Below are positions 52,174 to 62,522 of a DNA stretch of 64,000 bases, in pieces. The translations under genes were made by a program, and so were the position numbers. Below the pieces are notes generated by a model. It was not told the origin of the DNA, made no database searches, and saw only the letters and a program-made list of their open reading frames with translations. The DNA comes from Bugula neritina (lineage: Eukaryota > Bryozoa > Gymnolaemata > Cheilostomatida > Bugulidae): positions 12,452,633-12,516,632 of the forward strand of contig OZ037769.1 of assembly GCA_964035545.1 (NCBI GenBank), read 5' to 3'. The stretch's first letter is position 1. The number at the start of each line of letters is the position of its first letter.

Positions 52174-53280
52174 ATAATTAACTATCAAGGTTAATATTTA
52201 AAATTAAAAACTATTAAATATAAAATATAGATTTATAAATATCCATCATCATGGTGATCTCAATCTGTTAACCATAACTTAACTGTATGGTAAAACTTTA
52301 TTTAGTAGTAGTAGTAATAATTTTTGTTTATTTTATTGTTTTTTTTTTATTAATATTATTATTATATGATTATGATTACTATTATTGTTATAAACTCTGG
52401 TAATGCAAATGGTCATGGTCACTTGGTGTTTAGCTAATAACTTTCATATTATTACTATTAGTTTTATTAAAATAAATATACCTGTATTAGAGTGGGTGTA
52501 GTCGGATTTTATATTTGTAGTCATAATGAATTGTGATACTAATACTGTGATAGTGATAGTCAGAACTCGGTCTGCAGATTTATACCTGATCTCAAAGTCA
52601 CGGTGATGACTAATGCTATAAGTAATAAATCATAATTGTTTATTAAATAAATGTTGTTATTGTTGAGCTATAAAAGTTGATATAATTAGTAATGACTATT
52701 AGTATTAGTAATATTTAATTTATGGTTAATATGTTTTAATAACAATCTTTAATACAGCTTTTAACCATTACCCAAGTGCTAGGTAGTCAATGGATTTGTT
52801 TATGTTATATTATTTTAACACCACTTGGTAACACTCTGTCCAACAACAGCTGGTGTCGATGACATGTTAAACTTCTTCAATTGCAGCTTTTGAACTGCAA
52901 AGTTATAAAATTCACTCAATGCTTGTAAATTTAGAATATGGAAGAAAATGTTTCACATAACGAAATTCCAGCAATAATTTTTTATAAGTGAGAATTATGC
53001 AGTTGAGCTTGTAGAGTTGAATAAAATATGTGGTGGTAAAATATTACAGTTGGTATAAACATTTGATGAGTCACCCTTACATATTCTACATGTAGAGTTT
53101 GATGAAATCCAACAAGTGCTTCATGTTTCACATATCAGCAGGCTGTGATATGTAGACAACTATAGCAATGGCTTCATTCTTTCTTGGTGACATGCCATGA
53201 CATATTATGACAACTTTAATTTTTTATTCTTAGATTTCAGAACATACTTCTTTACTAATTGTTTGTAGCATTGAAGTAAG

Positions 53281-54482
53281 ATGCAGAAGGTGTTGATATC
53301 CATACTTGCTTGCTTTCTTCTCTTGGCTTTCGGAGTCCATGGTGGTAAGTAATATGAAAAGGAAATGGTTATTTTACTTATTAAAATTGTCGTGAATTTT
53401 TTAGGTGTGCTATTTTCTGAATGTACCTCATCATTCCTAAACGTAAATTACTAGTACTAGCTCAAAAGAGCCTTGCTCAGCTAAGAGAATACAACTTTGT
53501 TGACAGCAGTCTAATACAGCTGTAGATATGAAACTTTAGTTGTAAATTGAATGTTTTGAAACATGAAAAACAACTCAAGCTTAGATTGATGTGAATGTCT
53601 TACAGAGAGATTACAATTTATTCTTTGCATGTTAGCACCTGAAACATGTTCCATAATTCTTGTAATTCATAGGTTTGTATATAAATACATCTTTAGTTCA
53701 CATTTGGCAATTTAAATGGATTTAAAAAAATTGAAAATGTATATCTTCTAATGCAGTATCTATAGAATTTAAAAATTTGTCTTACAGAATATAATATAAT
53801 GCTGCTCTATAGAGATATTGCATATTCTCTATAGCCTGTATAATTTCAAAGAATTTTCTGTCATGTATTGTAATTATGTGCTGCCTGTTATAATGGATTT
53901 ATGTTTCTTTTAACAGCTGATGGATCTTCTGTACCAACCACACCATCTAATGCATCAGTCACACCATCTAATGCACCAGTCACACTATCTAATGCATCAG
54001 TCACACCATCTAATGCATCAGTCACACCATCTAATGCATCAGTCACACCATCTAATGCACCAGTCACACCATCTAATGCATCAGTCACCCCATCTAATGC
54101 ATTAACCGCAAAATCTAATGCACCAGTCACACCATCTACTACATCAATAAAAACATCTACTACATCAACAAAAACATCTACTACATCAACAAAAACATCT
54201 ATTACATCAACAAAAACATCTACTGCACCTAAGGCTGGTCTAACGTCTCCTCAAAGTAAAACGAGTTCACAAGCTGTGCTACCAGAACCTATTATGATCT
54301 CCTCTGATGAATCGAATCCCTCACCTCTCAACAATAGCGAAGGTAACCCAAGCAAAAGCACCACACCATGTTTAGTCTCAGATATATCATCAGTGGAATT
54401 TTTTAAAGAGTCTAACATAGCTCAACTTTTTCAACTTTCTTTATTGGTTTTTGTTTTGAGAACACTTGTTGAAATTCTTTGA
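53281..54482 (+). CDS. Alternative short isoform of the mucin-like gene (209 aa)
   Basis: If the donor at 54343 is not used, the frame continues from exon 2 to TGA at 54482. It encodes 46 further residues ending in a hydrophobic tail (LFQLSLLVFVLRTLVEIL), and AATAAA follows within 3 bp (54485-54490). This gives a second, unrelated GPI-like or membrane tail by intron retention and early polyadenylation. Confidence 0.5.
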
Positions 54483-55946
54483 GAAATAAACTTCCTACAG
54501 TACATTTGTCATCTAGAACACTGTAGATTTCTTTATTACTGTTCATAATAACCTCTAATTTTGACAGCTTCATTAGTGATTGTCAAATTGAGATGGTAAT
54601 TTCAGGTATGATAAAGAGAGTGCATGTTTTGAGAGTAATAGTAATAGCCACGGTGAAGCCATCTTTCAATTTCCTGTTATTTTAGCTCTCTAAGTGGAAA
54701 GACTAACATTTCCCTAAGCATGTTGTAAACCATATCGGCATACTAATATTTTAAGGTTGCACATTTATAAGACTTTCAAAATGCTTCATCCAGCTTAGCA
54801 AAACATATATGTCAAAAAAAAATTTTTTTCAAGTGCTTGAAATCAAGTTTTAGCATGTGTATAAACTATTATATACATGTAAGTACAACTAATTATTTGT
54901 TTTTGAGTATTATGTGATAGTTCAATTGGTGAAGTTTAGAGGCTTAATTTCTATCATGTAAAATATTATATAATTATGTTATTTTAATTGAAATATAAGT
55001 GACTATAAAATTGTTTACATTTTACTCGCTGCTACATATTTTCAGTGTAATTTAAATTATCGTTATTGAATGCTTATTCATGGTTATTTCCTAAGTTGTC
55101 CATTTTTGAGATGGTCATTTAATGTAACAATCCATGTAGATATTTTTACATGTGGAAATCTTCAAGCAATTACTGGTCCATTCAAAACACATGACATTTG
55201 TTTTGACAGAAACTACACCTGCTGGAAACAGCTCTAAGGTTACAGAGACAGTCGTCAAATCCTCTACCGAACTAAAAACTACCCCTGATACAGTATCAGC
55301 TAGTGACACAAGCAACACACCAACTGAAGCACTCACTACTTCTGCTGAAACCAAAACTACTTCCCTTAAGACCAGCACCGTAATGAAAACACTAAGCAAT
55401 AAAATTACTGATACAAAGGTTAGTTCTTGTGCATTGCTATGTTATATAGACATTAGTTAACTTCAAATTATAAAGATTATACAAAAGTTTGGTATACCAT
55501 ACTAGTACTTGGAACACTTTTTACAAAGTTGGCATTATAAAAATTTCCAGGGTTAGAAGACGTTGCTATTCAATGTTGACTTCATATTTTATCAGATATT
55601 GTTTTGAGCTGCCTTCTATGCTGTTTAGCTGTACACTTTATCATTTGAATGTGTTGATGCTCTTTCATGGTGGTTTAAGTTTTAAATTTATATTTTGCTA
55701 AACTAAAAGCTGTTTTTATTCATCACATTCTGTTCAGAAACTATAGCATTCTTTAAGGAACGACTTTGCTGTTTAATAATCTGTAATATCTATTGCTTTT
55801 AGACTACCAAGGAGCCACCAATAGCAGCCAAAGCTGAGAAGTCTTCTGAAGATGAGCCAAAAAGTGCTCCAGCAAGTTCTGCTGGGTTAATAGCTCAAGC
55901 CATCACCATTATTTATGCATGCCTATTGCTTCCTAGCTGGATATAA
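53281..55946 (+). CDS. Secreted mucin-like Thr/Ser-rich protein with GPI-type tail (280 aa)
   Basis: Exons 53281-53344, 53917-54342, 55210-55418 and 55803-55946 (stop TAA), phases 1-1-0, all with GT-AG borders. Residues 1-21 form a signal peptide (MQKVLISILACFLLLAFGVHG). Exon 2 encodes about nine TPSNASV/TPSNAPV heptads (21-bp DNA repeats; NAS is an N-glycosylation sequon), then KTSTTST-type heptads. Exon 3 is more Thr/Ser-rich sequence. The end has small residues (SSAG) followed by a hydrophobic stretch ending LLLPSWI, the layout of a GPI-attachment signal. The mature product would be an extracellular, heavily O-glycosylated surface protein. An AATAAA follows at 55957. No cysteine-rich or enzymatic domain is present. 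Specific function unknown. Confidence 0.75.
53930..54225. repeat. Coding 21-bp tandem repeats
   Basis: Two adjacent arrays of 21-bp units: ACACCATCTAATGCATCAGT (to about 54105), then AAAACATCTACTACATCAAC. Both keep the reading frame. Confidence 0.95.
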
Positions 55947-56778
55947 AGAATAATATAATAAATGTATCACATGTTATATTTTTTTCGTAAACATTTTGTT
56001 TATAACCCTTGGCAGGAGTTGTCATTCTTATGCTAATGAGCTATAGCATGGTCTTGTATTTAGTTCACAACTTTTTATTTCTTCACAAACTTTCTTGGCT
56101 AGGAAGTGTATTCTGTGCAATAAACTGAATCGTATTCTTCGCATCTCTTAGCATAAGTTGTTATTGCTCTTTACTCAAAACATCTCTCAATTTTACTCAT
56201 CGCGCAATACAATGATGGTCTATGCCCGAAGGGAAACACTCCTTTCCCCTAACAAGTTGCAACCACTCGTTATATGTCAGGCTTTTCTATGGTAGAAGAG
56301 GCAGAATAGTATATTACAATAGCATAATACATCAATTAAGCTTTCCCTTTATTTCTGCTGCTGAATTAAGCAAAATATCTACGCTGCATAACAGTTATTT
56401 TGGCCAGTGAAGTAAGTGTTTTTTCTTGTTTCAATAATTGCCCCTCCTTACTAGGAATTTAACCGAAGCCATCATACTGGCAACCCAGAAGATGTCAAGT
56501 CCACATAATAGGAAGTAAATGACAGAAGTCCATTGGTATAAAATTATTTTGTAATATATAGAACTAATAACCCGAAATGTAGCATTGGATGGACTATATT
56601 TGAGTAAATATATGATCCAAGTTTTTAAATAAAATTCTGTTTGCATTATGTACACAGTAAAAATTTAGACTAGAAAACAAGAAAAACTTCCAAGTATAAA
56701 ATTTGAACTAAGTTAAGAGAAAAACTGATAAAATTATAATCGAATAGTAGACTTTTTTGTTTACTAAGGTAAACAATA
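55947..56778. other. Convergent intergenic region
   Basis: 3' UTRs of the mucin-like gene (+) and DCPS (-). A minus-strand AATAAA lies at 56348-56353. No other gene was seen. Confidence 0.55.
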
Positions 56779-59700
56779 CTAGGGTTTCAGATCTGCTGAT
56801 TTGCCAATGCGGTCAGCCATTTTGTATAACTTGTGAAGCTCTGCATTTTCCCGACTCACAAATGCTAACGTTTTCCTTTTGTAGTAGTCGGACTGAATCT
56901 CTATATTATTGATAACGTCGGAGAGTAAATGAGCACCCAGTACATTAGAACCTGCAATGAGAAATAGCGAAACTGATTATAGTTGAACAAAATCACAGTT
57001 ACTATAAGCACGTCTAAACTGTGCCTTACAAGTGTCCAGTATTAAATTTGGGGTCAATTAACTTTGACCTTTATAGTGCAACAATCACTATCATTGATAT
57101 AGCATAGTAAAAATGAATCCAGCAGTAACACAGGCTCATTCTGTAAACAGGTGGTCAATGAAAATGACACCAATAACCTAATGAATAGATGCATATCTAT
57201 AAATAATCATATTCTACGCCATAAGGAATTTTTCATGAGTTTTTCCAATTTAGCTTACACAAACTGAAACTGCATGCTGGTATAAGAGGATAGTTACACA
57301 CCTGCAGCTACGTTTTTGATTTGATTAAAGTGCACATGGAGATGGTAAAAACTTGGCTGATAGTGGAAGTATGCTCTAATCTTGGAACTTTTGATACCAT
57401 ATTTCTCCTCGATGGCCTTCTACAAATTGTACATTGACATATAAAAATACTTATTATTACGAAACCAAAAGTTATTGGTATGTAGAGCTGTAATTTTCTT
57501 ATTGACTGGCTATATGGAGACAAGCACAGGAGAGAATTGTTCAAAAAGCAGCCCCTAGTTGGGAGTAACTGAGTGCAGTAGGTTTTCAAGTTTGGAGCTG
57601 GAGGGGTTTAGGTTAGAACTCCAAACATGAGAACCCTAAAACAATGCACTCAATCACCCCCAACTCTGAGCTGCCTATAGAACAATTCAGGCAGGACCAT
57701 TTTAATCTCGAGAGTGGATGCTGAAGACATACAAAAACTAATGCAATACTTACTAAAGATGTTGTCTGTATATTCCTCAGTAAAGGTAAATGCTCGTCAG
57801 TCAAATCTCGAATAGATTTGATACCATGTCTATAAGAAAATTATTACTTTCTAGTGCAAGTATAATGGTTGAATGCATAGAACACTTGAATATATATCAC
57901 ACTACATAACATGAGCAATAAAAAACTGTAGGTAGTAGTAGTACACCTTGTGTAGGTAGTAGTATACTATTATATTTATTGTAATCAAATTCACATAACA
58001 AGTGAGTATAAAAATGTAAAACAGTACAGGCGTGTATCTTTATTATAGACTGTAGACACTGCACTATAGCTATACTGCACTATAGCTATACTGCACTATA
58101 GCTATACTGCACTATAGCTATACTGCACTATAGCTATACTGCACTATAGCTATACTGCACTATAGCTATACTGCACTATAGCTATACTGCACTATAGCTA
58201 TACTGCACTATAGCTATACTGCACTATAGCTATACTGTACTATAGTTGTAGTATAGTGATGATGTACTGTAATATAAGGAACCTGTAATCTCATTGGCTG
58301 TACCTGTGTACGATAGCAGATAAATACAAGTCATCTAAACTCTTCTTATCCCACTTCAGATCTGGTAGTAAAATGTAACCATTGACTGGGTCCACATCTT
58401 CATAAATTATAAATTCCGACTCTTTTTTCTTCTCCAGAATATTGTAAATCCACTACAACATATTTTTATAGTTAACAAATGAGATCTAGAGTAAATTGCA
58501 TCACATAGGTGACAGTCAAGAATCAAAGATATGACCTCAATAAGGAGTTGTGCTCTCTTTAAGTTGCACTAGACATACCACATTGCCTAATTGTTTAGCA
58601 TTTGTGATATCTTTATATTTATCAAAATGAATTTATAAAAACCTTTCAATATATTAATATAACATAACTATATAGTAAAAAAATTATCACAGAAAGAAAG
58701 CATATTTATAAATCAACCAACCAGGTTATTAAACAAGAAATTCAAATAAACCTGAACCAACATTGTCTTGTCCTCATCTCTGTGAGAACCCTTGGTCTTT
58801 TTAACTCAGCTAAGAGCTTGTTTCTACTTTGGGACAGAATTGATTATCACCAAATGTCGTTCCTGGCATTACCAATTGCATTGCTGGGATTCACACCCAT
58901 AACTTAGTGCTTACTAGGCCATCGCTCTAACCACTGTACCACACTGGCGTCCATAAATTTAAAATAATTCAGATAAACTTGAACTTCTATAAAAGCCATC
59001 ACTTTAGCATATTTGACCTTTGTGAACTATTATTAATATTTTATAACAATCAGGATTAAATATGATCTAGTAACACAGCTAAGAGAATGCTAACAGTTTG
59101 AGCCTCAACAAATAAATGTTATACTAAAAGATACCTGAATATTAAAAGTAGAAGATTGAAGGTAGGGTAAAGTAATGTTTTCATAGTCTTCTGGTGTCTC
59201 GTATATTACATCACCATCATGCAAATGATATTTCTCCAGATGTTTGGCAGTTGCAGGAAATATAATGACCGTCTTCACAGCTAAAAAATTAATACAAAAT
59301 TATGTTTTCATTTAATTTTTAATTTTACAAGATAATCATAGATTTTCTATCAACTAATACATTTTCATATTATTTCATTAGTCAATTTGTCTTTAGAATT
59401 TTAAAAATGATTCAATACAATAAGTATGGCAATGCATGTGGCTGTGGTTATATTTAATCCGAGCCTACAGGAAATAAAATTATTGAATAGAATGTATCAG
59501 TATGACTATTAAACTCAGCACTAGTACGAACAGGCACAGTAACATTACTTAACTTAAACTTAAAGTGATTAACTCATGACTGCCAACACTACAAGTACAA
59601 GTCAAAGTGTGGCATCACTTACAGTTCACAGCTTTCGAAGGGTGGCTAGTATACGTGCCATAAATATCATTGTTGAACACTTGCTCCAAAGATGTGTCTG

Positions 59701-60127
59701 AAGAAAGCAACTCTGCTAGGCCTGTGGAATTTGTATTGAAAGGTGTCTTTTCTAGAAGCAAAATAGCATCATCTTCTCCGGGCTCATCGTCATCTTGATT
59801 CCTGCTGCAATCCCCATCGGCGTCGCTAGCATGGTGTGCCGAACTAACGTCTCTCTTAGCTTTGACGTGTATAACAAGACTCTTTGTTTGTGCATCTGTT
59901 TTCAATACCTTCACCAGCTTGAATGAATTTAAACTTTCCCACTTGGGGTGACTACCGGCTTGAAGTTTAACTTTTTTCTCATCAACGTGGTTGCCATTGT
60001 GACTGTCTATAGACTTGGTACGTTTAGCACCTTGTTCTTCTTTACTTGACACACTTGAAGCTTTTCTTTTATGGTCATTTAACTTTACATTAGCTTCACC
60101 AACTAAATTACTGGAATCAACCTCCAT
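56779..60127 (-). CDS. DCPS: m7GpppX diphosphatase, scavenger mRNA-decapping enzyme DcpS, complete
   Basis: Six exons in order: 60127-59623, 59280-59135, 58452-58304, 57829-57754, 57419-57302, 56951-56779, phases 1-0-2-0-1, 388 aa. The enzyme hydrolyses the cap left after 3'-5' mRNA decay, giving m7GMP, in cytoplasm and nucleus. Family landmarks in order: LLEKTPF and FNNDIYGTY in the N-terminal domain; KTVIIFPAT; ENITLPYL; WIYNIL; GYILLPDLKW (cap-binding WDxK-like region, LKWD); IRDLTDEHLPLLRNI; and the histidine triad HLHVH at 318-322, where the middle His320 is the nucleophile. The ATG at 60127 is the first in frame; the frame is open further upstream but only from TTG. The N-terminus is longer than in human (337 aa), with a basic KRKASS nuclear-signal-like motif. 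Introns hold a MITE, a SINE and a 16-bp tandem repeat. Confidence 0.96.
57535..57687. mobile_element. Hairpin MITE family A, copy 3
   Basis: AATTGTTCAAAAAGCAGC at the left and GCTGCCTATAGAACAATT at the right, sharing GTAACTGAGTGCAGTAG with the copy at 42397. In DCPS intron 4. Confidence 0.83.
58058..58250. repeat. 16-bp tandem repeat (CTGCACTATAGCTATA)
   Basis: About twelve near-identical copies in DCPS intron 3. Each unit contains the palindrome TATAGCTATA. Confidence 0.96.
58810..58950 (-). mobile_element. tRNA-derived SINE, minus strand, second subfamily
   Basis: Minus strand: CAGTGTGGTACAGTGGTTAG (A-box region), GGGTGTGAATCCCAG (B-box region), TTGGTAATGCCAGGAACGAC. Same subfamily as 25905-26022. 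DCPS intron 2. Confidence 0.75.
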
Positions 60128-61177
60128 TTTTAAACTGCGGTTCAAAAAGTGCGCAGTTCGAATTAAGTTTGGGAGTTGGATACATGACCCAACCGTAAAT
60201 CTATTGGGGGAGTAGGTGGAGCTTGCGCGACTTTCAACATCCAATCCAATACTTTAAATGTAATTATAACATTTGGGAAGCTTTTATAAGCAGCCCTCAG
60301 TTGGGAGTGACTGAGTGCAGTAGTTTGGGATTCCCGCTTTTGGACATCAGATTCAAATTTTGAAACCCCAACTTTAAACTCTAGACCCCAATCTGAAGTT
60401 GGGTGGATAGCTGTCACTATGATGAATATTATGATGCTACATGCTGCTCCGAGTGTGGACGTTGCTACTACTACGACTACCATTAGACTGTTACTCTTAC
60501 TGTTAGTATCAGTATATTGAGTTAAATTTCAAGATATCAATATAAAATTTATATGTCTTCAGCTATCACTGGGACTATGAGTATTACTATTACTATTAGT
60601 ATATCAAAATTTTTATCAACAAGTGAACATGAATATCAAATTCAAAATCAATTACAGTGATACTGATACTGATAGTGATAGTCATACTCATACTCATAGT
60701 GACAATCACAATGAGTATGACAATGATTCACAATCACCATGTGAATGTAAATATACTCTACTTTTGTTATACTCATTTACTAGGACTATCAATACCACTA
60801 TCAGTCTTAGTCTATCACTATGGATATTTAAAATGCATGTTGTTGTGATGTAACGAATATGATCATTATTAATATTATGCCAACATATTTTTATTTTATA
60901 TAGATCATTAAATGATGATACTGATAGGGATAGTAAACTGTAGCACTGCTTTAGAATTAAATTAATTCTAATGGTTGACCATGTTTAAGTAATGCCAAGG
61001 TAATTAATAGCATTTAAGTCAAGTTCATATATCAGTATGTATTTGCAATTTCAAATTTTCCTGTAAATATTTTATTCTGCCAATTTATATTTTTATCTGT
61101 ATTTTTAAGGTTAAATGACAGCAATTGTTTCAACCACCAATACTTTATGAATGTTGATAAAAGGTAAAAAAGCTGAA
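60128..61177. other. Divergent region between DCPS and the SETMAR-like gene
   Basis: Contains the presumed 5' UTR and promoter of DCPS, a family A MITE remnant (60283-60401), GATACT/GATAGT microsatellites (about 60490-60720), and the upstream region of the SETMAR-like gene. No exon was recognised. Confidence 0.5.
60283..60401. mobile_element. Hairpin MITE family A, copy 4 (decayed)
   Basis: TTATAAGCAGCCCTCAGTTG and GAGTGACTGAGTGCAGTAGT match the family. The right terminus is truncated. About 155 bp upstream of the DCPS start codon. Confidence 0.7.
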
Positions 61178-62522
61178 ATGGAGCCTGTTCATTGGACCGT
61201 GAGTAATTAAAGCACTTTAATGTAAAAATTGAATCAATAGGACGTAGAATAATCTTCTATTACTGTACATGAAGTCTAATTTTTAGTCAAAGCATTGTGC
61301 ATCCTTATTATATTATGTCTTAGAAATGTGATGTCGTGGGTTTTGCTCATTCCGGTTATTGCTTTGTGTTAAAGTTCAAAAGTCGTGTCTATTTGAATAT
61401 CTGAACTTCATATTGTAGCACATAGACACACCCTACACTGAAGAGGAATATATTTTAGATGTTATGGATGACAGGTTCATGGGATGCGACTGCGGGGATA
61501 CAGGTAGCTGCTCCTCCAGTGACTGTCTGTGTGTTAGACTCAGTCTAGGTAAGTCACTATTGGCAGCTCTAATACAGCCATTGTGTCTTCTGTACACAAC
61601 CCAAACATACCTGGCTTTATCCAAGAGTTGTTGTTTGGATTAATGTGCGTTTGTAGTAAGTCAGTGAAATAACCAGAGAGAAAGTAACTCCCAATTGCAT
61701 GTTTACTTATCAATGGGGTTTTATAAGCTGCCCTAACAGCTGTAGTTTGATAGAGAATTGGCTGGCAAAGTGGGGTGAGACCACAATATTTGTGTCAGTC
61801 AATGAAGCTGTATGTTCTTTTGGTGATCCTTATACACCAAGCAGCATGTGAGAGCAGGTGGTTTCTTTAACTGATGCCTTCTATACTGTGTTGTAGGAGT
61901 CAGTTACACACCTTCTGGGAAACTCACCACCTCCTTGACTAGTCATCACCAGAAACCTGTCCTAGAGTGCCACAGTGAGTGCAGCTGTAAGTCTAACATT
62001 TGTACTAATAGAGTGCTCAGTAGAAACACCAAACACAATTTACAAGTGTTTGACACAGAAAATAGAGGGCTAGGACTCAAGGCTAAAACTAACATATGTG
62101 AAGGCGAGTTTGTGTGTGAGTATCTGGGAGAGCTCATTAGTGCAGATGCAGCTAAATCGCGACTGGAGAGCACAACTCCTGCTACTCCACAAACCGCTGG
62201 GAATACTAGCTCGTCTTCTATGAACTACTTAATCACAGTGAATGAGTATTTCACATCTGGGAGCACTCGGTGGTGCATAGACGCTCGCAGGTTTGGCAAC
62301 ATTGCCAGGTTCATCAATCACTCCTGTCAGCCTAACCTGGTGAGTTTAGTATGTCGAGCCGGATGTGACGTCCCCCGTGTGGCGCTGTTTGCCTGTAGGG
62401 ATATTGCTGCAGACGAAGAGCTGACCTTCAGCTATGCTAGTCCCAATTCTGCTCTGTCCACTAAGCCTTGCTTGTGTGGGGCTAAGGATTGCAAGCTTTT
62501 CCTACCATTTGATGTCACGTGA
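61178..62522 (+). CDS. SETMAR-like histone-lysine methyltransferase (SET part only), 258 aa
   Basis: Exons 61178-61198 (ATG, 7 codons, donor ACC|GTGAGT), 61419-61548 and 61897-62522 (TGA), phases 0 and 1. It would methylate a histone lysine (H3K36 was reported for human SETMAR) using S-adenosylmethionine, in the nucleus. Pre-SET: nine cysteines, five in exon 2 (CDCGDTGSCSSSDCLC) and four in exon 3 (CHSECSCKSNIC), the number needed for the triangular three-zinc cluster. SET: RGLGLKA (107-113), CEYLGEL, RFINHSC (188-194), ELTFSY (225-230). Post-SET CLCGAKDC (242-249), then the SETMAR-type ending FLPFD. No mariner transposase follows, as expected outside anthropoid primates. The short exon 1 is the least certain part. 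An AATAAA lies at 63165. Confidence 0.88.

Larger units (their letters stand above)
46184..53280. other. Gene-poor interval upstream of the Rab-effector gene
   Basis: No coding exon recognised. It holds a 12-bp tandem repeat, a well-bordered non-coding exon at 47038-47115, a possible 5'-most exon ending at donor 49391, two SINEs, one family E repeat and simple ATA/ACGT repeats. The stretch 49560-49740 has more CpG and could be a promoter for the minus-strand Rab-effector gene. That is inference. Confidence 0.5.
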
